Shown here: piece after piece, positions 45,721 to 57,947 of the stretch | Position numbering within the stretch: the first letter of the stretch is position 1 | How the letters are laid out: every line of letters starts with the position of its first letter | NCBI GenBank assembly: GCA_022495005.1 | Contig: JAGYXB010001802.1 | Span: 217,545-281,544 of the forward strand | Reading direction: 5' to 3' | Length of the DNA stretch: 64,000 nucleotides | From: Rhyacophila brunnea | Lineage: Eukaryota; Arthropoda; Insecta; Trichoptera; Rhyacophilidae | Notes under the pieces: generated by a model | The model's database searches: none | What the model was told of the DNA's origin: nothing | The model's input: only the letters and a program-made list of their open reading frames with translations | Program-made: the position numbers and the translations under genes

Positions 45721-47169
45721 GGGGGGCTGAAGAGCTCGACATTTCAATATAATTTAGTATAAGAAGGACCTCGGTGTCATAAGTACGTTAATTTAAATCG
45801 ATCTTTTCGCGAAAATCACTAATCATCGGAGATTTTATTTCAAGAAACATTATTATTGTTATTGATATTGTGTGCCGCTGAACATTATTATTATTTTATA
45901 AACACCTGCAAGATGTACGCCGATCAGAAAACAGGGCTGTCAAAATAATATTATGAATTAATATTTTTTAAATGTTAATTTCATCATAGTTTTTAATCAA
46001 ACCTGTGCAAGTACCTACTGATAACTTTTGGGTGGATTTTGTAGCAAACATACTATCGATATATATACGGGTAAATTATTATTATAACTCAATTCAAATT
46101 GAACATTGGTTGATACTTAAATACTATTATAGTATGTTTATGATTTCGAGAAAATAATACGATTTTATAATTAATCCATATCAATTAAGTATTTGAAAAC
46201 ATTACATTCGCACTTTGCAAGATAACATCAAAATGTGTATATACTTATCTAAATGACAAATGACATTCATGAGTGCGCACGGCTGAAAGCTTGGAAATGT
46301 GTTTTTTTCTATTTCAAAATCTTTTAATTGTGTATTATTTTATTACAGATTCAAGGCCAACTTCATATAACTAATAAAAAATACTGTTTATTTCTACGAA
46401 TAAAAAAAGACAGGAAGGAAAATGTGTACAAATCACTGCAATCAGAAAGGCCGGCAAATATGGCCGACAATGCGTTATACACAAAATTACAAACACATTC
46501 GAAGTTTGCCGCACACGTACAAACCACGTGATATTTGTTTACGCAAAATCGTCGCTTTTCAAAATGGCGAATTTGATTGCCAGATTTTACTGCGATGAAT
46601 CAAGATGTTCCTTCTTGTCTTTCTTTATTCGTAGGTTTGTTTACACTATGTACACCGAGAAATTTATATTTATAAAATCGGAAACGATTTTTACAGAAGA
46701 GTTTTGGAATATAATGCAACCAAAACTGGAAAAAATTCTATCATGGGTGTTGCATTACTGAATTAGTTAACCCCAGGTCCATGCCACCGCGTGAACCACT
46801 GTGGATATTCAGCCATTTCCACACTGGCAACTTCATTAAATTTTACGATACTTACCATAATTGCTTAAGAAATTTTACGATAATCATCATAATTATCGTA
46901 AAATCTAACGAGGTTGCCAGCAACTTAACTTGTTGCCAGTGTGGACCCGGCATTATATTAAAAATAAAAATTTAAAATTATAAATATTTATGATTTATGT
47001 CTTCGACAGCCCTGATGAAATATGAGTCGGATCGAGTCATAGAGCAAATTTATTGACACAAACAACTTTGACACGACCTTTTAATATTAACTAGTAGACC
47101 AGATATTATGGACCACATGTTAAAAAATCATATTTTCAATTCTCAAGGCCAATTCTGTAGAACGTCCCC
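45721..47169 (+). mobile_element. TTAA element with YqaJ piece, unit C
   Basis: TTAA at 45717-45720 and 47170-47173. The YqaJ piece reads 'QIQGQLHITNKKYCLFLRIK' before and 'TIFTEEFWNIMQPKLEKIL' after the MITE at 46394-46634. The hairpin is at 46819-46944. Confidence 0.75.
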
Positions 47170-47866
47170 TTAAGTATAGTTTAATTACAAAAAAGCATGA
47201 TTTTATTAACTCAGTCACGAAATGACCCGGGAATCCAAAAGCACGAGCTGTAAGAACATACAATAATGTGTGATTTCTTAATCTTAATTTTTCATGGATT
47301 ACGCAATGTTTATATGAATTTTAAAAACTAACCAACACTATATTCAAATTGTATTATTAGTTCAATGAAAACAAATACGTATAGCACCTGTACACGTGCA
47401 TGGTATTACTGTCGGCAATAGTGCTTATTTTAAATTATCGTGACAATAACTGTTTTTACACGTAAAAGTGCTGACTGTCTCACCAATCTCATTCTTCAAA
47501 AGTAGGCGAGACGCGATGTTGTCATTTTATACTACTATTTGACAGGACGTGTTGAAAATCGGTTAACGTCAAAATGAGTACTACGTGCCATTATCGTTCT
47601 ACTGCGCAGACGTAGATCTTACTTGCGCATAAAAAATCAGCATAATTCAGAAGCTTCTAAACTTGTTTGATTCATGCACGCAATCTTGCTAACTGCAGAA
47701 TAATACATTTTTCCCCATACATTGTCTTACTGTGCAAAGTAAATCCATGCACGTGTAAATGGGGTATTATGTCTGAGTAAGTTTAGTGTGCACTATTTAT
47801 GTCGAATCTTAACAGACTACCTCCACCCTTCACCACTGGTAGGTACCTATAAAATACTTATAATAC

Positions 47867-48019
47867 CTGATATGTTAGCATAGGCTTAGATGATGAGTAT
47901 TCTTCGACGTTATCAAACGATTTTTCATGTTTTATCAGACATGCATCTTTTGTCATTTCGGCTTTCCAATGTTGCCATTGCAAATCTACAGATTTGATGT
48001 TGGGGCCTGCTGTAGTATT
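47867..48019 (-). pseudogene. C2H2 gene, second coding exon, unit C
   Basis: 153 bases, still open, with a D-to-Y change next to the donor ('MLTYQ') and other small differences from A and B. Confidence 0.65.
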
Positions 48020-50249
48020 CTAAAAAAATAAACAATGAGTACGAAATAAAAACAAACAGTATACAACAGAAAAACAGAAGAAATAGGTAGGTAAATAAAT
48101 TAAAAATAAAACCACATTGTATATATTTATATAAATAATAATGCTGTCCATATTATCAGATATTTGATAGGTACGACTTGATACTTAGGAGCCAGGTAAC
48201 TCAGAAATAAAGGAAATGCCTAAAGTGTGTGGAATTACAAGCAACCCATCTCGAATGTGGAATAATATGGGATAAACTTAAACACGTGACAAGAATGCGT
48301 CATTCTAAGCTGTCCTTCGTTCTGACAACTTTACTGCTATCGTTTTATGCACTGTCACTTATTCAATATTGGTGTATTTGAAGGTTGAAACACACACTAT
48401 TGCACAACGCGTGGTTCATTTTCGTAGAAGACTCACAAATTCAAAATCCTACGTAAAAATGTAGTGTATTAGGGAGCCTATCAGAATTCTATTTATTAAA
48501 CTGTTCTGGGTAAGGAGCACTTAACCTCTGTATTCCGGTGGTTTTTATAAATCATTTTGAATGTTTTATTTAAACATAAATTTGATCTAAATGTTATAAG
48601 GCCATCAGTTTCTGTTACAACAGAAAACTGTGTTATACGGAACATACAAATTTCCAAACACAACTAAATTTTTGTATAAATACAGCAGGTACCTACTCCA
48701 TTTGTCAAAAATAACTTCAAAAACGACCCGTAATTCACACTTTTTAATGTAAAATACTATGCAAAACAATTAAAAATCATAATCATACAACGCCTACGAT
48801 GTTCGAGCGGCTTACGCGTTGACTTAACGTCGTGGGTCCCTATACATATTGTTTTTCAATTTGTTTTTGAGTCAGAGTATGAATCTAACAGGTTTAACAA
48901 GTGGTTAAGATCCATTTCTCGTAAAAACAAAAATCTGTTAAAAAAAACCTCCACTCTATGGAGGCCCATATAATGATCTTCTTAGGATCGGACATGAGGC
49001 GGCCATAGACGGACAGTTTTCGTAGCAGTTTGAACATGGCACAGACAATAACTGTTCAATAACTGTACGTTAGTGGACACACCACAGATCAGTTTAACTA
49101 CCCCATTTAAATCTGTCGAACTGTCAACAGACGTGCCCATATACGTACAGTTATTGTCCATGGCAGAGCAAGTGTCAAAAACTATGGAGGTTATGTTCGC
49201 GGAGATAATACACAGGGGTATTGTTTAAATTAGTTTTAGGTAGGGTATACTTGAACCACGAATAATTTAACTTTGAATTTATTATGGTTATAATTGTTTT
49301 TATTAGAAACAAATTGACATAAAATACACACCTATGACGTTGGTAAAATAAATCATGATTTCGCTAGTGGATTGTGTATTTTATCGATTCACCGAAACAA
49401 TATTGAAAGGAGTTTTACCTACCAATAAAACTCTTATTATTCATGTTGACTTTGAAGTCCTTGAGATAGGGTTTGCTCTTTCTTCTTCGCGTGAGGATAT
49501 ATTCTACTAATTTATTTTCCCTTTTCTTGTCATTGGTCGTTCCTGTTTTTATTTACTGGTCATACCCGCGCGTAAATTTTTTATGTATGTAATTTGGGAT
49601 TCTTTTGTCTTCATTGTGATATGACTCAAGGAACCAGGTAGAAGTTACCTGGACTTCAAAGTCAACATGAATAATAAGAGTTTTATTGGTAGGTAAAACT
49701 CCTTTCATTATTCGAATTTGACTTTGAAGTCCTGGAGATATCTGTTTGTTATCACCTGGTGTTGGGTATGCCAAATTCCTGTATGTGACAATGATTCATT
49801 AACGAGGTATAGACCATCGTGACTTTCCATGTATATGGTTGAATAGAGAAGTTAATGGGTTCTTTTCCCCTTCTGATGGTGGTGTATCCATCGTTATCTG
49901 GTAGTTGTCGTGAAATGTTGACTCACTACGCCAGATACGTCTCTTTAAGATTATCATTGGGTATATGTACAGTTTAAGGAAGTCACCACTGAGCAGATAC
50001 TGCCTGGTGGTTGTTGTACCCCTGCTTCCAACAGTAGTACTGACCTTATCCAATTCCCTATAACTGTCCTGGTGGTCCTATTGAAGATATAAATAATTCC
50101 AAAATATCCCTACCTTCCCCTCTCCTAGGGTTTGACATGCAGACGAGTTACCAGAATAATACTGGGTCGATGTTTTGACACGTGGAAGCGCTTAGCTTCC
50201 ATTCCGATTGACGATGCTTGGCGGTATTTGTATTTGCGCCAAACATTGG

Positions 50250-50505
50250 CCATACAATTATGTAGTCACGTTTTTCCACCAATCCATTGTCTACTATTTG
50301 TAGTGTGAGGCCATGAACCCTTCGTCCCGATGCGAGAAGCAGCCGAGTAGGTAGCGGTCCTGCGAGAGGTTTCGAATAGGTTGTACTCCACCGGTGTTGT
50401 TTTCCTAAGATGATCTACCACTCGTCCTGGATCCCAAACCGGTGGTTTGACGGGTTTCGTTTTATGTACCGAAATTGCCTGTAACATATTGTGTTGTACT
50501 ACCAC
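50250..50505 (-). pseudogene. Tyrosine recombinase remains, minus-strand DIRS
   Basis: 'KPPVWDPGRVVDHLRKTTPV', then 'EYNLFETSRRTAT', corresponds to the recombinase of the plus-strand element. The catalytic C-terminus is not recognisable. Confidence 0.65.
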
Positions 50506-50559
50506 GTTGATGCTGATATCTACAATAATAATCGGTTTGCAAAAAGTGGTTATGGCTGA

Positions 50560-51483
50560 CTAATGCACCAGGATGGTGTTGTACGACAAACCCTCTTTGT
50601 TGTGCATGTTGCCTAGGTATCTGGCCAATTCCATTCGTTGAGGGCTATTATGATCCATTAGGTTCTTGTTAGTCATGTCATTGTCTTCCATTTGTTCCAA
50701 GCTGGTTTGTAAGTTTTTAGAGTCGAAGGCCGCCATCTGAAAGTAAGGAGTGCCCTTTTTTCCACCATTCAATTTGATGTTATTTCCACCCCACCCGAAA
50801 TTAACCATAGTTAAAGGAACAGGTCCTGGGTCCTTGGAGGTGGACGGTTGGTCTCCATACCTACTAGTGTCGTATGTAGGTGCGGCATTGTATAAGGAGG
50901 TACTATCGCCCTTTTTCGTAAGTCCACTCCCCAAAAGCATTATTTCCAGCTCGGTGCCACTAGTAAGTACTTCCTTTTTTCTGAGTTCAGGTGCGCTAGG
51001 ACTCGTGAAATTAAGTTTGGTGGGGGAAATATCCACGCCAATCTGAAGTCCTACACTCGGCTGAAGGCGTCCTGAAACAGCGTGCCACTGTCTGTAACGT
51101 CTCGTGACACATACCTTGCAATGACATGTGCTGTTTCGCTTGCGAATAAATCCACCTCGGGAACAGAAACAGGGGGGTGGTTGCGGTGTTGATGAGGTGC
51201 CATTCGGTAATGAGTTGTCTACGGGAGAGATGATCTGCCACGCAGTTGTGTATAATGTAGTAAACATGATGTTGGCTAGACTGGTAAATACTAGTATCTG
51301 TCGGCATAGGTTTAGGAGGGTGACAGATTTTGTGCCGCCCTCGTTGTTGATGTATGGCACCACTGTTTTGTTGTCTGTCTGCAGAAGCAGATCTGATCCT
51401 ATGATTGATTGTACCCGAGATTGAATTGCAAACATTTTCTTCCTGTTGGAATGCCATGCCATGCTAACTGGTCTTGTTCCCAC
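50560..51483 (-). pseudogene. RNase H and recombinase N-terminus remains, minus-strand DIRS
   Basis: The 307-aa frame starts with RNase H blocks ('WHSNRKKMFAIQSRVQSIIG', 'LLQTDNKTVVPYINNEGG') and ends with the start of the recombinase ('ARYLGNMHNKEGLSYNTILV'). The parts between are scrambled by frameshifts. Confidence 0.7.
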
Positions 51484-51563
51484 GTACCTGATAGGTGGTG
51501 TTCATTCAGTTGGGCTTCCTAGCCTGTGTCAGCTGCGTCTGTCATCAGGAAGTGATTGATGTG

Positions 51564-52265
51564 TGTCAACTCTGAGGAGCCTATCACCTGGAGCCACCAC
51601 ATGATGTCCTGTTAGGCCTGTGGTGGGATTGTCGTCTATTGGCGAGAATGGGACCTCGACAATATTAATGACTGGAGCTTTGTAGCCGTCGGTAATGCAA
51701 CCTTCCTCGTGGAGGTAGGATGCGAAGTTAAGTCGCCCCAGAAAGGATTGAACATGTGTCTGCCTGAGGGACCAACTGCCTTTTTGTACCTGCGTTGTGT
51801 CAAATCTGAGGATCCTTTCGCCTAGGGCCACCACATGATGTCCTGTTGGGCCTGTGGTGGGATTGTTATCAATTAGCGAGGATGGGACCTCGGCCATATT
51901 GATGACTGGAGCGTTGTAGCCGTCGGCAATACAACCTTCCTCGTGGAGGTAGGATGTGAAGTTGAGTCGCCCCAGAAGGGATTGGATATGTGCCTGTCTG
52001 AGGAACCAACTGCCTTTTTGTACCTGCGTTATGTCAACTCTGAGGATCCTATCGCCTAGAGCCACCACGTGATGTCCCGTTGGGCCTGTGGTGGGATTGT
52101 CATCAATTGGCGAGGATGGGACCTCGGCCATATTGATGACTGGAGCATTGTAGCCGTCGGCAATGCAACCTTCCTCGTGGAGGTAGGATGTGAAGTTGAG
52201 TCACCCCAGAAGGGATTGGATATGTGCCTGTCTGAGGGACCAACTGCCTTTTTGTACCTGCATTA
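51564..52265. repeat. 234-bp in-frame tandem triplication inside the minus-strand DIRS
   Basis: 'tgtcaactctgagga' and its variants start at 51564, 51798 and 52032, exactly 234 bases (78 codons) apart. The unit encodes the segment between RT and RNase H ('TQVQKGSWSLRQTHVQSFLG', 'GHHVVALGERILR'). The plus-strand element has a single copy. The 200-aa frame over the array reflects this. Confidence 0.88.
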
Positions 52266-52399
52266 GCAGATGGTGACGGAATGCTACACAATTCTCCGGC
52301 GACAGGAATCTCCGCTTGGTGTGTGTGTCCTACGTGATGTCCAAGGACCCTCATTGTTGGCTTGGGTTCAGACAGGATCATTTAATATTTATTAACCAC

Positions 52400-52920
52400 C
52401 CTAAAGACTGTAGGAAGGTTATCCTGTATTCCACCTGAACCGAGACTGATTCTCGTATTGGTTGGCTACTAAGAAGTCGTCTAGGTAAGTGAATATTCTC
52501 AGCCATTCTTTCGTAGGCGTTCGGCAACCCAATTGGTCAGGGATGCCAACATAATCGGAGCGGTTGGCAGCACGAACGGGAGTCACGTGAATTGTAGGAG
52601 CTCCCCTTGGTAGGCTAGTCGAACAAATCGACGATGTTGAGAAGCCATTGGTACCTGGAGGGACGCCTGGCTTAGATCTATTATTACTAGCCAGTCTTCT
52701 GTTTGTAAGACGGCTGCAACCTCGTAATGGTGAATTAGTTTGAATGGCTTTGGCTGTAGGAACGCATTCAAACGCTTTCGGTTGAAAACAGGGCATAGAG
52801 CCCCGTCTTTTTTCTTGATCAGAAACAGGGTTGAGAGAAAAACTGGGGGTTTGACCCGCTTCTTCTAGAACCCCTGAGTTCTTCAAGTCCTCGATCTCGA
52901 GAGTGACTTCTGCTGATTGT
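52400..52920 (-). pseudogene. Reverse transcriptase remains, minus-strand DIRS
   Basis: 'PKPFKLIHHYEVAAVLQTED', 'DLSQASLQVPM', 'YQGELLQFT' and 'FTYLDDFLVANQ' match the RT of the plus-strand element in three different frames. The catalytic LDD is still readable, but the frame is broken. Confidence 0.75.
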
Positions 52921-53099
52921 TGCGTTTTAAAAATCTTTCCGTAAAAGTAAAGAAGGACTTACCAATAGTGGTATCCGCACAAAAGGTATGCGGGCTACGG
53001 CTATTATTTTTTACCAATGTTGGGGGGGGGGTACACTACGCCATCCAAACTCCCCGAAAGTCTCTTAGGCGGTCCCCAATGTTGTTGGTCGTCCAGATG

Positions 53100-53760
53100 C
53101 GGTCACCTTCGCTTAGAGTACGGATCCCTGGTGGAGCCCGTACCTCCGATGGAGAACTCCCTTCCCACAGGACGTCGCCCCTTGGGAGTACCCCGGCCAT
53201 AATTTGAGTTCGAGGGCCTTCCGGGACTTTAAGCTCGGAGGAATCCTTGATAGTGCCTCCCGAGTGAAGGTATCCTTCCGGTAAGGATCTGAGTCATGTT
53301 CTCGCAAATTTTATTATGTGTTGTCCCCAAAACCCTCTTCGATTTTTTGTTACAGGCTCATCGCTGTTATGATGTTTTGAGGATTGGTTGCCCAATCCAC
53401 TAACCCTTGCATACCCTTTCAGAAGCTGTCCCGATGGGAAAACATCGCATTCTGGAGGGTCGCGATGGTCCTCTTCGTCAGATGGTTAGTTGATGACGAG
53501 TGGTCGCACCGACGCAACTTGTCATTTAGACCTAACTCTACGACCGTAGGGGCAAGAATTGTTTTTTGGGCGTAGTGCCACTCCTTGCTGGTCCCCCTGC
53601 TGAAATAAGGTACGTAACGAGGATACCTCAAACATTAGCATCTTAATCGACGCTCGTACGTTGAACTTTTCCTCCTGTAGCAGTTCTGCTGCGCCGTCTG
53701 GTGTCCATTGCTTTTAGAATATCCTCCTCACGGTAATTCAGATGTTGCGCCATAATCACT
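53100..53760 (-). pseudogene. gag-like ORF remains, minus-strand DIRS
   Basis: Blocks such as 'VVELGLNDKLRRCDHSSST', 'TIATLQNAMFSHRDSF' and 'KDTFTREALSRIPPS' align with the gag of the plus-strand element ('FVELGLNDE', 'TIAGLQNAMLAQKECI', 'RDTFTREALNKIPPS'). Several frames and stops; not functional. Confidence 0.7.
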
Positions 53761-54135
53761 GATCACTTAACGTTCACTTAACTATCACTTAACGTGCGTC
53801 CAAGATAATTTTGTTGATAATTAGAAACGTCAAATCATAGGCTACATCTGAAACTGTCAAAAGGCTAATCCATAATGAAGACAAAAGAATCCCAAATTAC
53901 ATACATAAAAAATTTACGCGCGGGTATGACCAGTAAATAAAAACAGGAACGACCAACGACAAGAAAAGGTAAAATAAATTAGTAGAATATATCCTCACGC
54001 GAAGAAGAAAGAGCAAACCCTATCTCAAGGACTTCAAAGTCAAATTCGAATAATATACACATTCGTGTAAATATAAAATGTAATCTTTTCTTTTGAATAA
54101 ATTATTCCCTTTAATGGACAGTATTAATTAAGTAA

Positions 54136-54745
54136 GAAAACGGTAATATTTATAAAGGTATTGATTTTATATACAATAAATTTAAACATGCCACAAAATT
54201 ATATTTACATCAATCATCAGTATTATATAATTACTATGATATTATTAAAATATATAGGTACTTAAATTTTATTTAGATTTAGCGACATTGTCATTCACAA
54301 TTAGGTATATTAATTTATGTTGTGAACGTCTTAAACTAATAATTTTTAATATTCACTACATACAATAAATAAAATTTGAGTACTGAGTTATTAGTCTATA
54401 TTTTCACAATAACTTAATATTTATAATGCTCTCTAAAATTTTAACATTTATATTATATTGTAATAGAAAACGGTAATATTTATAAAGGTATTGATTTTAT
54501 ATACCTACAATAAATTTAAACATGCCACAAAATTATATTTACATCAATTATCAGTATAATAATTAATTACTATGATATTATTAAAATATATACTTAAATT
54601 TTATTTAGATTTACCGAGATTGTCATTCACAATTAGGTATATTAATTTATGTTGTGAACGTCTTAAATTAATAAGTTTTAATATTCACTACATACAATAA
54701 ACAAAATTTGAGTACTGAGTTATTAGTCTATATTTTCACAATAAC
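54136..54745. repeat. 340-bp tandem repeat, second unit interrupted by DIRS
   Basis: 'gaaaacggtaatatttataa' occurs at 54136 and 54476 with matching sequence after each ('catgccacaaaattatattt', 'ttgtgaacgtcttaaa'). The second unit stops at 'cacaataac', where the plus-strand DIRS begins, and picks up after it at 59381 ('ttaacatttatattatattg'), with about 25 bases lost at the join. Confidence 0.8.
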
Positions 54746-55011
54746 TTTCATTATTCGCTATTGACTCTGAAGTCCCTTGAGATGTTGATCGTATTTTTGC
54801 CTTGTGTTCTTCTGCGCTGGCCCCTTTTTACCCCCTTTTCTTCTCGATTATTTACCTCTCTGGTTGTTCATCTTGTTTTTTACCGGCTGGCAGGACTGAC
54901 GCTTGTATCGCGGCGTGCTTTGTCTTTGGTATTCAATTGTTTGATTGTAGTGCTTTGTTCGAAAGCGAAAAATTTTTGTCAGTGCAGTTAAATTGTGAAA
55001 ATTGTGCAATA

Positions 55012-56091
55012 ATGGAGCGTAATGAAGCCAGTAACGTCGCGGAGGGACTAGCGATGGAGACCGACTCGAATGAATCGGAATTGCTGTTGGAAGATCCAGT
55101 GAGTGAGCTAAGGGAAACAGTTAGATCCCTGGACAACAAGGTATCACAAATTTTTTCAATCTTGACCCAACAGGGTCTGCCTGCAGTGGTGCCTACTCCG
55201 CAGAATCCGATGGTAAACATCGACTCTCCGGTAAGTTTTTTACGGCCGCCCGCAAGGCCTGAGACAGCGGAAAAACCCAACAGGATTCCGTTGCCTGTAT
55301 TTAGCGTTATAGTTCAGGAGCCTGCTTTTCCGACGCCAGACAAAGCTCGGGTAGCGGAACTTACCAGGCTCCAACTGTTCGACACAGATAATTGGGCGGG
55401 GGTTCGCTACGCTGAAACCCAAAAACAATATTTGGCGGCCCCGTCTTTCGTTGAGTTGGGACTCAACGATGAGTAACGCCCCTACGACCATTCATCGCAA
55501 ACAATACATTTAATGGAGCGTACGATTGCCGGCCTCCAAAATGCGATGCTCGCTCAAAAAGAGTGTATTCGGGACGCGTTGCAGCGAGTGGTCGACTCTG
55601 TCAGCGACCACACCATCGGTACGGCTCTTTTTGAAACGGTCGTAAAGGAGTTCGGGCCCTCTTCAGCACTCAACAAAGTGTCTGAGGACGTCACCCGAAT
55701 CCTTTGTGGAAAGCGGGCAGAGTTAGTTCAGACGAGGCGGAAGAAAATCCTTTCCGGTATAAGAGACACCTTCACCCGAGAGGCTCTTAACAAGATCCCA
55801 CCTAGCGCCGAACACATTTTCAATAAAGATAAACTGGCGGTATTCCTAGAGAGAGGTGGGGGTCGGGAGAAGGTCTTCGATCAGACCACCAAAGTGGTTG
55901 ACCAGGTCAGGGAGAGTCAACCTAGCACTTCGTCAGGTGGACGCAAGGACACCTTTCGGAGGCAGGGATATACGAGGAGGATACCAGATCAGGTTAGGGG
56001 TGGCCTGCCGAAAGGCCCACGCCCATCCAACCGAGGTTTTCCCAGAGATAACCGAGGTGGTGCAAGGGGCACTTACCCAAGACGCAGGTGA
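55012..56091 (+). pseudogene. DIRS gag-like ORF1 with one in-frame TAA
   Basis: From ATG 55012 ('MERNEASNVAEGLAMETDSN') through a coiled-coil-like stretch ('VSELRETVRSLDNKVSQIFS'), an unconserved middle, and an Arg/Gly-rich nucleic-acid-binding tail ('RGFPRDNRGGARGTYPRRR'). TAA at 55474-55476 interrupts an otherwise continuous frame of about 360 codons. The decayed relative has a sense codon at that place. Confidence 0.75.
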
Positions 56092-56230
56092 CCGGGTCTC
56101 CCTCACCACGTTCAAAGGGGGACGCCTCCAGCATTTCCAGGAAATCTGGCAGGCCATGGGTGCACCACCACCATTATTTTAAATAATAACGGGAACCCGT
56201 ATTCCGTTTATAAAGAAACCCCCTCTAATA

Positions 56231-57892
56231 ATGCCTTCCGTGCAATTCCAGAAGGATTTCCAAACGCGACAATCGCCGGAGATCACTTCACAAATCGCGG
56301 AACTGAAGGAATCGGGAGTATTGGAATTGGCAGAACCATCTCCAAGCTTCCTCTCAACCCTGTTCCTAGTAAGGAAGCAAGACGGCAGTCAACGACCCGT
56401 CTTCAACCTAAAACGCCTAAACGGTTTCCTACAACCAAGGCCGTTCAAACTGTTCCACCACTTCAAGGTCCCAACATTCCTGCAAAAGGAAGACTGGTTA
56501 GTAAAAATAGACCTAAGCCAAGCGTACCTACATGTACCTATAGCTATACAACATCGCCGATTTCTTCGGCTAGTTTACCAAGGAGAACTCCTTCAATTCA
56601 CGTGCCTTCCATTCGGACTGTCGGCAGCACCAAGACTGTTTGCCTCGTTAACAAACTGGGTGGCCCAACACCTCCGGGGAAAGGGTATGAGAATCGTCAC
56701 TTACTTAGACGACTTTCTCATGGCAAATCAGTCCAGAGAGATTCTCCTGTCGCAACTGACTTATATGATAGATTTCATGCAAGCTCTAGGCTGGATAATC
56801 AACAAGAAAAAATCTTGTCTGATTCCAAGCCAACAGCGGGAGTTCTTGGGTATCACGTGGGATGCTCACAACAATCGGAAATATCTATCAACAGAGAAGT
56901 GCACATCACTTCGTCACCACCTGCAATTGCAGATCCAAAAAGGCAGTTGGTCGCTCAGGCAGGCCCAACGCCTCCTCGGGCGACTCAACTTTGCAACCTT
57001 CGTCACTCCACAGGGGAGGTTGCATTGCCGACGTCTACAACGTACGAGCGCTCAATTATCGAGGAGCCACCCTCACAAATCAGCATCGATTCCTCCACAA
57101 GCTCGAGAGGACATCATGTGGTGGATTCGAGCGGTGGGCTCCTCAGGAAAGATTCACAGGGCAACCTACAATCACTTCCTCACCACAGACGCAGCCGATT
57201 CAGGCTGGGGAGCGCAGTTAGACGAGTACCACCTATCAGGTACATGGACAAAACGCCAATCCACGTGGCACTCCAACCGAAAAGAGCTGTTTGCGGTACT
57301 TTCAGCCATACAACTCCGGGAACAAACGCTCAGGGGATCAGAATTATTCCTACAAACCGACAACAAAACAGTGGTGGCCTACATCAACAACGAAGGGGGC
57401 ACAAAGTCCGCAAGCCTACTAAGTCTTTGCCGACAGATCCTGGAAATCGCCAACCAGGCCAGTATATCATTGACTGCACAATACCTTCCAGGAAAATACA
57501 ACTGCGTGGCAGACCATCTCTCACGCAGCAAAATTATCCCAGAATGGCACCTAGTTATGGCGGCTACAGCTCCCCCATTTCAAAGATGGGGACTCCCAGA
57601 CGTAGACCTGTTCGCGTCCAACACAGCCCATGTTGTCGCAACCTATGTCTCACGAAATCCGAACGATGCTCTTGCACTGTTCCACGATGCCTTCAGTCGA
57701 CAGTGGGACTTCAAACTAGCCTGGATATTCCCGCCACCGAATCTAATTCCACAAGTATTGGCACACCTGAACATGGCAAGGGGAAAATATTTACTAGTGG
57801 CCCCATGGTGGAAGAAGTGTTTTTGGAGCGCAGACCTACAGCAGAGATCACTGGAACCCCCTACCCGATCCCGCACTTGGAGTCATTTCTAG
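56231..57892 (+). CDS. DIRS reverse transcriptase - RNase H polyprotein
   Basis: 553 residues, uninterrupted. RT palm: 'KIDLSQAYLHVPI' (D94), 'LPFGLSAAPRLF' (126-137), 'TYLDDFL' (D160, D161). RNase H: D320 ('LTTDA'), E352 ('NRKELFAV'), D377 ('LQTDNKT'), D428 ('CVADHLS'). After it comes the DIRS-type C-terminal block 'PDVDLFASN...' with 'FPPPNLIPQVL' and 'PWWKK'. It copies the element RNA into DNA. A 457-residue frame overlapping 56602-57975 on the same strand has no protein features and is a shadow. Confidence 0.88.
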   Translation: MPSVQFQKDFQTRQSPEITSQIAELKESGVLELAEPSPSFLSTLFLVRKQDGSQRPVFNLKRLNGFLQPRPFKLFHHFKVPTFLQKEDWLVKIDLSQAYLHVPIAIQHRRFLRLVYQGELLQFTCLPFGLSAAPRLFASLTNWVAQHLRGKGMRIVTYLDDFLMANQSREILLSQLTYMIDFMQALGWIINKKKSCLIPSQQREFLGITWDAHNNRKYLSTEKCTSLRHHLQLQIQKGSWSLRQAQRLLGRLNFATFVTPQGRLHCRRLQRTSAQLSRSHPHKSASIPPQAREDIMWWIRAVGSSGKIHRATYNHFLTTDAADSGWGAQLDEYHLSGTWTKRQSTWHSNRKELFAVLSAIQLREQTLRGSELFLQTDNKTVVAYINNEGGTKSASLLSLCRQILEIANQASISLTAQYLPGKYNCVADHLSRSKIIPEWHLVMAATAPPFQRWGLPDVDLFASNTAHVVATYVSRNPNDALALFHDAFSRQWDFKLAWIFPPPNLIPQVLAHLNMARGKYLLVAPWWKKCFWSADLQQRSLEPPTRSRTWSHF

Positions 57893-57947
57893 TGGATACA
57901 GTGACAAACCATCCACCTCCACAAGTCCGGGACCTATCACTCCAGTT

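Larger units (their letters stand above)
49413..54054 (-). mobile_element. Decayed DIRS-like retrotransposon, minus strand
   Basis: It carries inverted terminal repeats (about 49413-49620 against 53885-54054, sharing 'gagatagggtttgctctttc' and 'ggtcatacccgcgcgtaaat'). An internal complementary region at 49650-49745 joins the two termini ('aaactcctttcattattcga'). Reading backward it has gag, RT, RNase H and tyrosine recombinase remains, all with many frameshifts and stops. Its termini differ from the plus-strand element next to it, so they are two subfamilies. Confidence 0.85.
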
